Source: Rhizobacter sp. Root1221 (GTDB lineage: Bacteria; Pseudomonadota; Gammaproteobacteria; Burkholderiales; Burkholderiaceae_C). From it: 64,000 nucleotides of DNA. Both the position numbers and the translations under genes were made by a program. Of this stretch, positions 35,115 to 44,406 are shown one piece after another; positions within the stretch are counted from its first letter, which is position 1, and each line of letters starts with the position of its first letter. Location of the stretch: assembly GCF_001425785.1 (NCBI RefSeq), contig NZ_LMDI01000002.1, positions 124,001 through 188,000 on the forward strand. The letters are read 5' to 3'. The notes beneath the pieces were generated by a model. It was given only the letters and a program-made list of their open reading frames with translations. It was not told where the DNA came from and made no database searches.

Positions 35115-35978
35115 TCAGCGCGAGGCCGCCACGTCGTCGTGGTCGGTGGACGCCGCCACCGCGTTCCACTTCGCGAACTCCGCCTCCACGAACGCGTTTT
35201 TTGCGCGCACGTATTGCACCGTGTCGCTTCCGAGCGGCAGGCGCAACGGCGGTGCCGGCAAATCGGCCAACGCCAGCACCTGCGTGGCCAGCTTGACCGG
35301 GTCACCCGCCTGGCGGTGGTTCACACCCGCCGCCAGCTCGCGGCTAGCCCCCACCGTGGCCGCATAGGCGCCGATGCGGCTCGCCGTGTTTGCCAACGAC
35401 CGGTCGTCCAGGAAATCGGTGCGGAAGAAGCCCGGCTCCACCACGGTGGCGAACACACCCAGCGGTGCCAACTCGGCCGCCAACGCTTCCGTCAGCCCTT
35501 CCACCGCGAACTTGGTGGCGCTGTACACGCCGAACCCGGGGAACGATTGGTAGCCGGCCACGGACGACAGGTTCACCACGTGGCCGCTGCCCTGTTCGCG
35601 CAGGAACGGCAGCGCGGCCCGCGTCACGTGCAGCAGGCCGAACACGTTGGTGTCGAATTGGGCGCGCACGTCGGCCGCGCTCGATTCCTCGATGGCCCCC
35701 AGCAGGCCGAAGCCCGCGTTGTTGACCAGCACGTCGATGCGGCCGAAACGGGCGATGGCAGCCTGCACGGCCTCGGTGGCCTGGGCCTCGTTCGTCACGT
35801 CGAGCGGCACCACCAGCAGGTTCGGGTGGGCGCCGAGGGCCGCGGTCACGTCGGCGGGCCGGCGTGCGGTGGCGGCCACGGTGTCGCCGCGGGCCAGCGC
35901 CTGGCGGGCGATCTCGAGGCCGAAGCCGCGCGAGGCGCCGGTGATGAACCAGGTCTTGGGGAGGGCAGTGGGGGTCAT
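35115..35978 (-). CDS. SDR family oxidoreductase
   Basis: Classical short-chain dehydrogenase/reductase, 287 residues, with the nucleotide motif TGASRGFG (about 13-20), DVTNEAQA, NNAGFG, catalytic Ser in NLSSVAGYQS, and YSATK. PGFFRTDF follows the active site. Substrate unknown. It is divergent from a LysR-type regulator (105 bp between starts), which probably controls it. Convergent with the AAA ATPase gene. Confidence 0.88.
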   Translation of the reverse strand: MTPTALPKTWFITGASRGFGLEIARQALARGDTVAATARRPADVTAALGAHPNLLVVPLDVTNEAQATEAVQAAIARFGRIDVLVNNAGFGLLGAIEESSAADVRAQFDTNVFGLLHVTRAALPFLREQGSGHVVNLSSVAGYQSFPGFGVYSATKFAVEGLTEALAAELAPLGVFATVVEPGFFRTDFLDDRSLANTASRIGAYAATVGASRELAAGVNHRQAGDPVKLATQVLALADLPAPPLRLPLGSDTVQYVRAKNAFVEAEFAKWNAVAASTDHDDVAASR

Positions 35979-36084
35979 TGTGTCGTGCTCCGACAGGTTG
36001 CGATGGGCGCCAATTTAGGCGTTGATGGCGTGACGCACTAGACGCACAATCGCCGTTTGATCAGCAACTTCGAGTTGTCAATCC

Positions 36085-36972
36085 ATGGACGAAATGAAGG
36101 CCCTGTCGACGTTCGTTCGGGTGGTGGAGGCCGGCAGCTTCCGGCGCGCCGCCATCGAACAGGGCGTGACCCCACAGGCCGCAAGCAAGCTGGTCAAGCA
36201 GCTGGAGGTGTCGCTCGGGGTGCGGCTGCTGCACCGCACCACCCGCCAGCTGAGCCTCACCGACGAAGGCCAGCAACTGCTGCAACAGGCCCGCACGGGC
36301 CTCGACACGCTCCGCACCGCGATCGACGGCGTGAAGGCAAGCCGCGCGGACAAGGGTGGCACCGTGCGCGTGACGGCGCCCCGGTCCACAAGGGCCACGC
36401 TCGTGCTGCCGCTGGTGGCCGCCTTCCTGGCTGAACACCCGGACACGCGCGTGGACCTCACGCTCGACGACCAGTTCACCGACCTCGTGGCCGGCAAGAT
36501 CGACGTAGGCTTTCGCAGCGGCGCCACCCTCGACCGCAACCTGGTCGCCCGCCGCCTGATGGACATCCAGCTGCTCGTGTGTGCATCACCCGCCTACCTC
36601 GCGCGCCACGGCCACCCCCGCACCTGGGACGACCTGGCGCGCCACACCTGCACCGGCTTTCGCCATGCGCAGACCGGCAAGCAGATGCCATGGGAATACC
36701 TCGACGGCGACGCCACCGCCTACCGCGACGTGCCGGCCGCGTTCGTGACGAACGACGTCGACGCCGAGGTGCAGGCGGTGCTGTCGGGCATCGGCATCGG
36801 CCAGTTGCCCAGCTACCTGGCGCAGCCGCTGATCCGCGAGGGCCAGCTCGTGCACCTGCTCACGCGGCACACGAGCGCACGCGTGGGGCTGTTCCTGTAC
36901 TACCCACAACGAAGCCACCAGCCGGCACGCGTGCGCGCATTCATCGACTTCGCGGCCGCGCGGCTGCGCTGA
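36085..36972 (+). CDS. LysR-type transcriptional regulator
   Basis: A 295-residue LysR regulator with an N-terminal winged helix (MKALSTFVRVVEAGSFRRAAIEQGVTPQAASKLVKQLE, then LLHRTTRQLSLTDEG) and a PBP-like effector domain from about residue 90. The effector domain starts GTVRVTAPRSTRATLVLPLVAAFLAEHPDTRVDLTLDDQ, typical of the CrgA/DsdC-like branch in Burkholderiales. It is divergent from the SDR gene, the usual layout for a LysR regulator and its target. Confidence 0.9.
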   Translation: MDEMKALSTFVRVVEAGSFRRAAIEQGVTPQAASKLVKQLEVSLGVRLLHRTTRQLSLTDEGQQLLQQARTGLDTLRTAIDGVKASRADKGGTVRVTAPRSTRATLVLPLVAAFLAEHPDTRVDLTLDDQFTDLVAGKIDVGFRSGATLDRNLVARRLMDIQLLVCASPAYLARHGHPRTWDDLARHTCTGFRHAQTGKQMPWEYLDGDATAYRDVPAAFVTNDVDAEVQAVLSGIGIGQLPSYLAQPLIREGQLVHLLTRHTSARVGLFLYYPQRSHQPARVRAFIDFAAARLR

Positions 36973-36977
36973 AACCT

Positions 36978-38978
36978 TCATTCGGCCAGCAGTGCCTTCA
37001 CGCCGGCCAGCAGGCCGGCCTTCGAAAACGGCTTGTCGAGTGCGCCGCAGCGTGCGGTGCGCAGGAAGTCGCGGGCATCGGGTGACAGCGTGTCGCCGGT
37101 GACGAACAGCATGCGTTGGGCCAGCAGCGGGTGGCGGTCCAGCACCTCACGCCACAGGCCCGCACCGTCCATGTCGGGCATGCGCAGGTCGGACACGATG
37201 GCGTCGAACCGGGCCTCGTCGAGCAGCGCCAGCGCCAGGGCGCCGGATTCGGCCGTGGCCACCTCGTAGCCGGCCTGCTCCAGCAGGTCGCGCATCAGGC
37301 TCGCGAGTTCAGGCTCGTCGTCCACCACCAGCACCCGCGACAGCATGGGCGCATCCGGGGCATCGAGTGGCACGGGACCCGTCTCGTCGATGGCCATGCC
37401 ACTGATGGGCAGGCTCATCCGGAAGCTCGCACCGCCATCGGGCGGGGCCGGGTGCTCCAGGTTCAGGTCGCCGCCGTGTTCCAGCACCACGGCGCGTGAA
37501 ACCGCCAGGCCGAGCCCGGTGCCCATGCCCTCGCCCTTGGTGGTGAAAAACGGTTCGAAGATGCGCGAGCGCAACTCGGCCGGCACGCCGGTGCCGGTAT
37601 CGGCCACCCGCAGCCACACCCGCGGTTCACGTCCCTGCCGGCGGTGTTCGACCCCGGTGGCCACGCGGATGGCATGCGGCCCCGCCGTGCCCGACATCGC
37701 CTGCTGCGCGTTCACCAGCAAGTTCAGCACCACCTGGCCCACCTGGTCACCATCGGCGTTGATGGACGGCAGCGACGGCGCGAGCGACAGGTCGAGCTCG
37801 ATGCCGTGGGTGCGGAAGCTGTAGAGCAGCATGTCGGCTGCGGCCCGCACCAGTTCGTTCATGTCGACCGCCACACGCAGGGCCGGCCGGTTGCGGGCCA
37901 TGTTCAGGAAAGTGCGCACGATGCGGCCGCAGCGTTCCGCGGCCTCTCGGATGCGCAACACGTCGGCACGCAGGTCGGCGTCCTCGCACTTTTCCTCGAG
38001 CAGGCTCGCGCGCCCCATCACGATGGCAAGCGGGTTGTTCAACTCGTGCGCCACGCCAGCCAGCAAGCTGCCCATGGCCGACAGCTTCTCGCTCTGGCGC
38101 AACGCCTCGCGCTGGCGGCCCACCTGCTGCGCGGTGTGGTGGCGCTCGGTGGTGTCCACCATCGATGCGGTGTAGAACACCCCGCCACCGGCATCGGTGC
38201 GCCACAGCACCATCTCGATCGGGAACTCGGTACCGTCCGACCGCAGCGCGTGCAACTCCATCCGGTTGCCCAGCGCCCGCGGTGCCGCGCCGGCCGCCAG
38301 GCGGATCATCCCCTCCTGATGGGCGGCCCGGAACCGTTCGGGGATCAGCACCTGGCTCACCGGCTGGCCGATCACGTCCGCTCGCCGGCGAACGAACATG
38401 GCTTCGGCCGACGGGTTGAATTCCACGATGTTGCCTTCGGCATCGGTGGACACCAGCGCGGCGAGGGCGTAGTCCACGATGGCCGACTTCAGCGCCTCGC
38501 TCGCGTGGAGCCGCTGCAATTGCACCGCCAGTTCGTCCTCGCGCAGCTTCAGCGCGGTGTGGTCGCGCCCGTACACCACGACGGCCTCGACAGCCCCGCC
38601 GTCGGGAGCAAACGGCACCATCGTCTCGTGCAGGTACACCCGGCCGTGGTTCGGGTAGTCGACCCAGCCGCGCCAGCGCAAGGTCTCACCGCCGAAGAGG
38701 CGTTCCGCAAAGGGCAGGTAACCCGCATGGACCGCGGGGCCCACCACCTCGGCCAGGTGCCGGCCGATCACCTGCTCGGGTGGCCGCCCGTAGAAGGCCA
38801 GCGCCTCGTGGTTCGCGTAGACGAAGCGGTGCTCGCGGTCGATCACCGCCACCCGCGCCGTGATGTGCTCCAGCAAGGTCTGCATCAGCGCAGGATCGAG
38901 CGACGGCAACGACGGGGCGTGGTGAGGCCCGGAGGGCACCGGGCCGCTCCAGCGGTACTCGCGGCCCGGGTCGTTCAC
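36978..38978 (-). CDS. Hybrid sensor histidine kinase (PAS-PAS-HisKA-HATPase-REC)
   Basis: A 666-residue cytoplasmic hybrid kinase without membrane helices. Two PAS domains (about 30-145 and 165-280) precede the HisKA domain with phospho-acceptor His311 (AHELNNP) and the HATPase domain with the N box NLLVNAQQAM (about 419-428), VADTGTGVP and FTTKGEGMGTGLGL. A C-terminal receiver domain has Asp597 (VSDLRMPDMDG). It is cotranscribed with the upstream response regulator (ATGA overlap). The signal is not evident; soluble PAS domains suggest an internal redox, gas or small-ligand cue. Confidence 0.9.
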   Translation of the reverse strand: MNDPGREYRWSGPVPSGPHHAPSLPSLDPALMQTLLEHITARVAVIDREHRFVYANHEALAFYGRPPEQVIGRHLAEVVGPAVHAGYLPFAERLFGGETLRWRGWVDYPNHGRVYLHETMVPFAPDGGAVEAVVVYGRDHTALKLREDELAVQLQRLHASEALKSAIVDYALAALVSTDAEGNIVEFNPSAEAMFVRRRADVIGQPVSQVLIPERFRAAHQEGMIRLAAGAAPRALGNRMELHALRSDGTEFPIEMVLWRTDAGGGVFYTASMVDTTERHHTAQQVGRQREALRQSEKLSAMGSLLAGVAHELNNPLAIVMGRASLLEEKCEDADLRADVLRIREAAERCGRIVRTFLNMARNRPALRVAVDMNELVRAAADMLLYSFRTHGIELDLSLAPSLPSINADGDQVGQVVLNLLVNAQQAMSGTAGPHAIRVATGVEHRRQGREPRVWLRVADTGTGVPAELRSRIFEPFFTTKGEGMGTGLGLAVSRAVVLEHGGDLNLEHPAPPDGGASFRMSLPISGMAIDETGPVPLDAPDAPMLSRVLVVDDEPELASLMRDLLEQAGYEVATAESGALALALLDEARFDAIVSDLRMPDMDGAGLWREVLDRHPLLAQRMLFVTGDTLSPDARDFLRTARCGALDKPFSKAGLLAGVKALLAE

Positions 38979-39727
38979 GGCGAGGCCGGAGGCACGTAGA
39001 CGTAGCCGACGTTGCGCACGGTCTTCAGCACTTCAGGCTTGTCGGGGTTGGTTTCGATCTTGCGGCGCAGCCGCATGATGCGCAGGTCGATGGACCGGTC
39101 GAACACGTCCCAGCCGCGGTTGTGCGCCTGCTCCATGATCTGGTCGCGGTTCAGCGGGCGGTTCGGGTGGCGGGCGAACAGCGCCAGCAGGTCGAACTCG
39201 GCCGCGCTGATCTCCACCTCGGTGCCATCGGCCGCGGTGAGGCGGCGTTGTTCGAGGTCGAGTGCACACCGCCCGAACGCCACCCGGTGAGCCGCGGCCG
39301 GCATGGGCGCGGCGGGCGCAGGCGCCGGGGCGGCCACATGATCCAGGCGCCGCAGCACGGCGCGCGTGCGGGCCAGCAGTTCTCGCATCTCGAAGGGTTT
39401 GGGCAGGTAGTCGTCGGCGCCCAGCTCGAGGCCCACGATGCGGTCGACGGATTCACCGGCCGTGGTGAGCATCAGCAGGCCCACGCGGGGATGGGCCTCG
39501 CGCAGCCAGCGGGCCAGCGACAGGCCGTTTTCGCCCGGCATGTTGATGTCGAGCAACACGGCCTGTGGCACCGTGGTGGCGAGAATCGCACGCGCGCGGG
39601 CGGCGTCTTCGGCCATCTGCACGTCAAAGCCGTGCCGGCCGAAATATTCGCCGAGCAACGCCCGGAGTTCGGGCTCGTCATCCACCACCAGCAGCACGGG
39701 CTTTGCCGCACCCTCAACCTGCCCCAT
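38975..39727 (-). CDS. OmpR-family response regulator
   Basis: A 250-residue DNA-binding response regulator: receiver domain with acidic pair VVDDEPE, phospho-acceptor Asp60 (LLDINMPGENG) and Lys in DDYLPKPFEMREL. A Pro/Ala linker (about 130-145) and an OmpR/PhoB winged helix (about 150-248; RPLNRDQIMEQAHNRGWDVFDRSIDLRIMRLRRKIE) follow. The frame is open upstream to 39841, but ATG 39725-39727 gives the normal domain start. It is the first gene of the two-gene operon with the hybrid kinase, whose start overlaps its stop. Confidence 0.9.
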   Translation of the reverse strand: MGQVEGAAKPVLLVVDDEPELRALLGEYFGRHGFDVQMAEDAARARAILATTVPQAVLLDINMPGENGLSLARWLREAHPRVGLLMLTTAGESVDRIVGLELGADDYLPKPFEMRELLARTRAVLRRLDHVAAPAPAPAAPMPAAAHRVAFGRCALDLEQRRLTAADGTEVEISAAEFDLLALFARHPNRPLNRDQIMEQAHNRGWDVFDRSIDLRIMRLRRKIETNPDKPEVLKTVRNVGYVYVPPASP

Positions 39728-39889
39728 GACCGGCTCTCCCTGAGGGACTGTCCTGTGGGCCGAATCATATCGGGACGCGCCGGCTTTCCGCGCCCTTTCG
39801 AGCGCGTCCGCCAGCCATTCGCGGGGGGACCGGTCAACCATGGCGCCGCCCGTGCCGCCACCCCCGGGTGCCGCACAGCCACCCCGCCG

Positions 39890-40102
39890 TCATGCGCGGC
39901 CGCGGGTGGGCAACAGCTCTTCGTCGAATCCCTCGCTGCGAAAGATCACGGGACGGGTGTCCATGAAATCCGCAGGGGGCAGGTCGGTTTCGCTCGGCTC
40001 CGGTGCATCCGGGTAGCCGGACGGGCGGAACAGCAAGGACAGGTTCGGCGGGCGTGAAAACAGGCGTTGTAGCGTGGTGGTGACGCTGACGGGGGTGTGC
40101 AT
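39890..40102 (-). CDS. Small hypothetical protein
   Basis: I do not recognise this 70-residue product. It starts MHTPVSVTTTLQRLF and has a proline-rich middle (PSGYPDAPEPSETDLPPADF) and an acidic/basic end (RSEGFDEELLPTRGRA). There is no signal peptide or membrane helix. A weak CGGAG lies upstream of the ATG at 40100-40102. The frame is open to 40264, but the extension overlaps the start of the divergent 5'-nucleotidase gene. It could be a genuine small protein or chance coding. Confidence 0.4.
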   Translation of the reverse strand: MHTPVSVTTTLQRLFSRPPNLSLLFRPSGYPDAPEPSETDLPPADFMDTRPVIFRSEGFDEELLPTRGRA

Positions 40103-40217
40103 TTCTGGCTCCGGGCGGTAGCGCTGGGTCTGAGGGGCAGTGTCGGCATAGCCGGTATCAGCAAGGTTTCCGGGCAAACACGTGTGTGTTTCGTTTGTTT
40201 CAGGCCACCGCGCTACG

Positions 40218-41144
40218 ATGTCGGCCATGCCCGTTTCCCTCGACAACCAGCTCGTCGTCGCCATCTCGTCGCGCGCCCTCTTCGACTTCGAGGAGGAAAA
40301 CCAGCTCTTCGAGGCCCGGGACGACCGCGCCTACATGCAGCTGCAGCTCGAGCGGGTGGACCAGCCCGCCAAACCCGGCGTGGCGTTTTCGCTCGTGAAC
40401 AAGTTGCTGACGTTCAACACGATGCCCCCGGCCGCGTCTGTCGAGGTGGTCATCCTGTCGCGCAACGATCCGGTCTCCGGCATGCGGGTGTTCCGGTCCG
40501 CCAAACATTACGGCATGCCCATCCAGCGCGGCGTGTTCACGCGGGGCGAATCGCCGTGGCGCTACCTGCGCCCGCTCAACGCCCACCTGTTTCTGTCCAC
40601 GAACGAGGCCGACGTGCGGTCTGCCCTCGGCGCTGGCGTGCCGGCCGCGCGGGTGTTCCCACATTCCGCCCGGGCGTCCAGCGCCCACCCGAACGAGGTG
40701 CGCATCGCGTTCGACGGCGACGCGGTGCTGTTCTCCGACGAGGCCGAGCAGGTGTTCCAGCGCGCCGGGCTCGACGCCTTCCAGGCCCACGAACTCGACC
40801 GTGCCGGCGTGCCGCTGGCCGCCGGGCCGTTCAAGCCGCTGCTCGATGCGCTGAAGCTGCTGCAGCAGAAGGCTTCACCGGCCATGCGCATCCGCACGGC
40901 CCTGGTCACCGCGCGCAGCGCCCCGGCCCACGAACGCGCCATCCGCACGCTGATGGAGTGGGACATCGAGATCGACGAGGCCATGTTCCTCGGCGGCCTG
41001 CCGAAGGGCGCCTTCCTGCGTGAGTTCGAACCCGACTTCTTCTTCGACGACCAGAGCGGCCACATCGAAAACGCGTCCCCGCATGTGCCCTCGGGGCACG
41101 TGGCCGCGGGCATCACGAACCTGCGTCTGCCCGGTACCGTCTGA
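40218..41144 (+). CDS. 5'-nucleotidase (cytosolic 5'-nucleotidase I-like)
   Basis: A 308-residue cytosolic protein matching the bacterial group related to eukaryotic cN-I, which dephosphorylates nucleoside monophosphates. Characteristic blocks are [111 protein letters not shown] (HAD DxD motif) and [13 protein letters not shown]. Starts at 40218 (MSAMPVSLD) and 40227 (MPVSLD) are both possible. Monocistronic. Confidence 0.85.
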   Translation: MSAMPVSLDNQLVVAISSRALFDFEEENQLFEARDDRAYMQLQLERVDQPAKPGVAFSLVNKLLTFNTMPPAASVEVVILSRNDPVSGMRVFRSAKHYGMPIQRGVFTRGESPWRYLRPLNAHLFLSTNEADVRSALGAGVPAARVFPHSARASSAHPNEVRIAFDGDAVLFSDEAEQVFQRAGLDAFQAHELDRAGVPLAAGPFKPLLDALKLLQQKASPAMRIRTALVTARSAPAHERAIRTLMEWDIEIDEAMFLGGLPKGAFLREFEPDFFFDDQSGHIENASPHVPSGHVAAGITNLRLPGTV

Positions 41145-41904
41145 GCCACGCCAGCCCGGCCGAGGTGTCGCCACGCGGGCGGTACTCGCAGCCGACATGG
41201 CCGGCAAAACCACTGGCCTCGATCTCGGCGAGCAGGTGAACGAGGTTCAGTTCACCCTCGTCGGGTTCCTGCCGCGACGGCACGCCGGCGATCTGCACGT
41301 GTGCCACACGCCCGCCCGGCAGGTGCTCGCGCAGGCGCATCGTGAGATCGCCTTCCACGACCTGGCAGTGGTACAGGTCCATCTGCACCTTGACGTTGGG
41401 CGCGCCCACGGCCGTCGCCGCATCGTGCGCGTCCTGCTGGCGGCTCAGCAGGTAACCCGGCATGTCGCGCGGGTTGATGGCCTCGAGCAGCAGGTCGATG
41501 CCCAGCGGGGCCGCCAACGCCGCGGCCCAGGCAAGGTTCTCGGTATAGGTGGCGTGCTGGCGCGCCGGGTCGCCCTCGCGCAGGCCGGCCATCACATGCA
41601 GCTGCCGGCAGCCGAGCACGTCCGCGTAGGCGAGCGCCTGGTGCACCGCGTCACGGAACCGGGCCTCGTGCCCGGGGCGCGCGGCGAGGCCACGTTCACC
41701 TGCGTCCCAGTCGCCGGGGGACACGTTGAACAACACCTGGCGGAGGCCGTGGTCGCGCAGGCGGGCCGCCAGCTCATGCGCCCCGAAGGCGTAGGGGAAC
41801 AGGAACTCGACGGCATCGAACCCGTCGGCCGCCGCGGCGGCAAAACGGTCGAGGAACGGGCGGTCGGGGTACAGGAAGCTCAGGTTGGCGGCGAATCGGA
41901 TCAT
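41113..41904 (-). CDS. Hydroxypyruvate isomerase family protein (Hyi/OtnI-like)
   Basis: A 263-residue TIM-barrel sugar isomerase of the hydroxypyruvate/2-oxo-tetronate isomerase group. Visible motifs are [47 protein letters not shown] (metal-binding Glu), [17 protein letters not shown], and [20 protein letters not shown] with the second catalytic Glu. From the ATG at 41902-41904 the length is normal. No glyoxylate carboligase or tartronate semialdehyde reductase lies beside it, so the pathway is open. Its 3' end overlaps the 3' end of the convergent 5'-nucleotidase gene by 32 bp. Confidence 0.82.
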   Translation of the reverse strand: MIRFAANLSFLYPDRPFLDRFAAAAADGFDAVEFLFPYAFGAHELAARLRDHGLRQVLFNVSPGDWDAGERGLAARPGHEARFRDAVHQALAYADVLGCRQLHVMAGLREGDPARQHATYTENLAWAAALAAPLGIDLLLEAINPRDMPGYLLSRQQDAHDAATAVGAPNVKVQMDLYHCQVVEGDLTMRLREHLPGGRVAHVQIAGVPSRQEPDEGELNLVHLLAEIEASGFAGHVGCEYRPRGDTSAGLAWLRRYRADAGS

Positions 41905-41915
41905 CGGCGGGCGCG

Positions 41916-42260
41916 TCACTTCGGCCGGCCGTCGTAGTGGATGGTGTAGACAACCCCCCGCTGGAACCTCACGGTGGCGAAGAGGCTGCCCTGGCCACGG
42001 TCGTAGAGCCATTCGTCGATCACTTCGCACGGCAGCACGTGCGGCGGGGCCATGATCGGGTACGGCGACCAGGGCGTGATCACCTCGACCGGCTTGCAGT
42101 AGCTGTCGCGCAACGCCGGTTCACCGCACTTCTGCAGCACGGAGATTCGCGAGTCGCCGACGCTGGCGATCTGCCCGTTGCAACGCAGTGATTCACCGCG
42201 CGCGGTGGCAGAGAGCAGCACCAGTGCGGTGCCCACGACAATTCGGGTCCAGGGGATCAT
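41916..42260 (-). CDS. DUF2845 domain periplasmic protein
   Basis: A 114-residue secreted protein. The signal peptide ends TARG-ESLRC. The rest carries the DUF2845 pattern [25 protein letters not shown] followed by [35 protein letters not shown]. Four cysteines suggest disulfides. Function of the family is unknown. It lies 11 bp upstream of the hydroxypyruvate-isomerase-like gene on the same strand. Confidence 0.8.
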   Translation of the reverse strand: MIPWTRIVVGTALVLLSATARGESLRCNGQIASVGDSRISVLQKCGEPALRDSYCKPVEVITPWSPYPIMAPPHVLPCEVIDEWLYDRGQGSLFATVRFQRGVVYTIHYDGRPK

Positions 42261-42339
42261 GGCGTCAGTGTGCCGCTGCCGCCGGACCGGTGCAAGAAGC
42301 CCATCCCAAGGGCCCTTGCGGGCCGAGGCATTCGGCGGG

Positions 42340-43008
42340 TCAGCGCGAGGTGAGCGCGCCGGCCTGGTAGGCGTTCAGCATGGCCATCGCAGGCTGCGAT
42401 TCGGGCAACACGTAGACCACACCGCGGCTTCGGCCCAGCACCGGGCTCACGACCTGCTCGTAGAACGCCACAGGCACCACGACGCAGCCGAGCGACACGC
42501 GGTTGTCGTCCGCGCTGGCCGACGCGAGGCGTTGTTCGCGCTGCTCGCGGGCGGGGCCCGGCCGCACGCGGTGGATCGCAATGGCGGCGTCGTAGTCCAC
42601 CCACACGATGGCTTCGCCATTCAGGTTGTGGCCGGGTTCGGAAAGGAAGCGCCCCGCCGGCGTGGTGCGTTCGGACGGCAGCAGGTTCGCCACCCGCTGG
42701 CCCGCACCCGGCACGGCATGGTCGCCCGGTGCAAGGCCCAGCAAGGCGGCAGAGTCGCCGGCCAGTCGGCCGTCGCCATGGAAAACGAACAGGCGGGCGT
42801 TTTTCTTGTCGACGATGGCAAATGGCAGGTTGCCGTGGTCACCGGCACCCAGCGCCCAGTCGCGCGTGTCGCGGGCCTCGGCGGTGAGGCGGGGGGTGTC
42901 GATGTGGAGCGGGGCGAGGGGGTCGGATTCGGCCGCCCTGGCCGTTGCCAGCGCCACGCAGCAGCCCAGTGCCACCAGCCAACGTGTTCCCGCCACCCCA
43001 ACCCGCAT
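42340..43008 (-). CDS. L,D-transpeptidase-like periplasmic protein
   Basis: The 222-residue secreted protein has a signal peptide (GTRWLVALGCCVALATARA-AES) and resembles YkuD-type L,D-transpeptidases. Features are FAIVDKKNARLFVFHGDGRL, TPAGRF, a catalytic-domain His in AIHRV and the Cys motif NRVSLGCVVVPVAFYE, where classical enzymes have SHGCIRM. A GAGGGGG site supports ATG 43006-43008. It is one of two paralogues in tandem and is separated from the other by a terminator. Activity is uncertain because the His-Gly part of the motif is replaced. Confidence 0.7.
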   Translation of the reverse strand: MRVGVAGTRWLVALGCCVALATARAAESDPLAPLHIDTPRLTAEARDTRDWALGAGDHGNLPFAIVDKKNARLFVFHGDGRLAGDSAALLGLAPGDHAVPGAGQRVANLLPSERTTPAGRFLSEPGHNLNGEAIVWVDYDAAIAIHRVRPGPAREQREQRLASASADDNRVSLGCVVVPVAFYEQVVSPVLGRSRGVVYVLPESQPAMAMLNAYQAGALTSR

Positions 43009-43044
43009 ACCGCCCCCTCGTACCACCGGTCACCCGGACACGAA

Positions 43045-43068
43045 AGAACCGGGCACAGGCCCGGTTCT
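43045..43068 (-). terminator. Terminator between the two L,D-transpeptidase-like genes
   Basis: A perfect 10-bp stem, AGAACCGGGC/GCCCGGTTCT, with a four-base loop, followed on the minus strand by TTTCG. It sits 76 bases beyond the stop of the gene at 43144-43884 and before the next minus-strand gene. Confidence 0.7.
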
Positions 43069-43143
43069 CGATGGCGGATCGTAGCAAGGTTGTCGCTGAT
43101 CAGCGACAGAAGTTGAGTGGGAAAGTTGGCGCTTTTCCGGAGA

Positions 43144-43884
43144 TCAGAAGGTGGCAGGCCGGTGTTTTTTCGCCACGTCATACGAGGCGAACACGTCGGC
43201 CAGCGCCTTGGTTTCGGGCAGCACGTAGACCACCCCGCGGCGCTTGTCGAATGCGGGCTTCAGCACCGCGTCGAAAAACGCGGGCGGCACGTTGATGCAG
43301 CCGTAGGAGATGCGGTTGTCCTCGGGCGTGGGGGACGCCAGGCGTTCGTGCCGGCGCTCCTTCGGCTCGATGGCACGCAGGCGGTGCATGGACACGGCCG
43401 CGCCGTAGTCCACCCAGACCACGTCCTCGCCCTGGGCGTTGCGGCCGGGTTCGGCCACGAAACGGCCCGCCGGCGTGGTGCGTTCCTCGGGGCGCACCTC
43501 GGCGATGGGGCGCTGGCCAATGCCTGCGACCGAATCGTCGCCGGTGGCCGCGCCCAGCAGCACGGGGGTGGCCGCCTGCAGGCGGCCATCGGGGGCGAAC
43601 ACCCAGATGCGGGCGTCCTGCTTGTCGATGATCACGTAGCCCATGCCGCGGTTGTCACGCGAATCGGTGACCCAGTCCGCGATGTGGCGCACGGCGTCCG
43701 AGGGTGATTCAGCCTGGAAGTCCGCGAAACGTGGCGGGGCAGGCGGGGCGGCCAGGGCAGCCGCAGGAACTGCGGCCACCGGCGACGGCGCGGTGCGGAC
43801 GCCGCTCATCGGCGGCAGCATCACCGAGACCACCGCGGCGCCGAGCACGATGCCCTGTTTGAGGCCGTCGAGGATGGGATGCAT
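43144..43884 (-). CDS. L,D-transpeptidase-like periplasmic protein (paralogue)
   Basis: A 246-residue protein with an N-terminal hydrophobic segment (GIVLGAAVVSVMLPPM) acting as signal or anchor, then an Ala/Pro linker and a YkuD-like domain: YVIIDKQDARIWVFAPDGRL, ERTTPAGRF, SMHRL and NRISYGCINVPPAFFDAV. The YGCINVP motif is closer to the canonical catalytic Cys motif than that of its downstream paralogue. The pair share the same block order and plainly arose by duplication. The frame is open to 43923; ATG 43882-43884 is chosen because the hydrophobic segment then starts near residue 10. Confidence 0.72.
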   Translation of the reverse strand: MHPILDGLKQGIVLGAAVVSVMLPPMSGVRTAPSPVAAVPAAALAAPPAPPRFADFQAESPSDAVRHIADWVTDSRDNRGMGYVIIDKQDARIWVFAPDGRLQAATPVLLGAATGDDSVAGIGQRPIAEVRPEERTTPAGRFVAEPGRNAQGEDVVWVDYGAAVSMHRLRAIEPKERRHERLASPTPEDNRISYGCINVPPAFFDAVLKPAFDKRRGVVYVLPETKALADVFASYDVAKKHRPATF

Positions 43885-43964
43885 GGTCAGGTTCCCGAAC
43901 GAGCCCGGCCCGGACCGCCGCACTGGGGCGGCCCGGGACGCGGGAAGTCACGGCACGAGCGCGA

Positions 43965-44210
43965 TCAGTTGCGGTCGGCTTGCGGGGAGCGTTCGCTGTC
44001 CACCGTGGCCGCGGGTGCGGTGTCGGCTGGCATCGTGGACGTGGTGCTGTCCACCGGTTGAGCCGGCGTGGTGGTGGTGGTGTCGGCCGGGGTCACGGCC
44101 GGGCTTTGCGACATGCCGTCGTTGGTGGTGCTCTGGGCAGTGGCGTACCCGATGGTGCCGATGAGGGCGGCGGCAGCGGCAATGGCGGTCAAGGTCTTGG
44201 ATGCAGTCAT
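43965..44210 (-). CDS. Small secreted Thr/Pro/Ser-rich protein
   Basis: An 81-residue hypothetical protein. After a clear signal peptide (TASKTLTAIAAAAALIGTIGYATA-QST) the mature part is low complexity, rich in Thr, Pro, Asp and Ser (PADTTTTTPAQPVDSTTSTMPADTAP). A good CAGGAGA site precedes ATG 44208-44210. I recognise no family; similar short periplasmic proteins are common in Burkholderiales. The 196 bases upstream (to the lysE-like gene) hold only a small CCGTCGG/CCGACGG hairpin at 44314-44330. Confidence 0.6.
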   Translation of the reverse strand: MTASKTLTAIAAAAALIGTIGYATAQSTTNDGMSQSPAVTPADTTTTTPAQPVDSTTSTMPADTAPAATVDSERSPQADRN

Positions 44211-44406
44211 GTCGTATCTCCTGGTTCGGTGCCCGATGGCACGAAGGGTGGGACGAAGTCGACCGGCCATGAGGACCGGCTGCATTCACTTTAGGAGGCG
44301 TGCCGGGGTACGTCCGTCGGCCTCCGACGGCCTGTCACGTAGGACAAACCGACCCCTGCGGCGGGGGGATTCGGCCCCACATCGAGGGCGGTTTTGGCCT
44401 GGCGCG

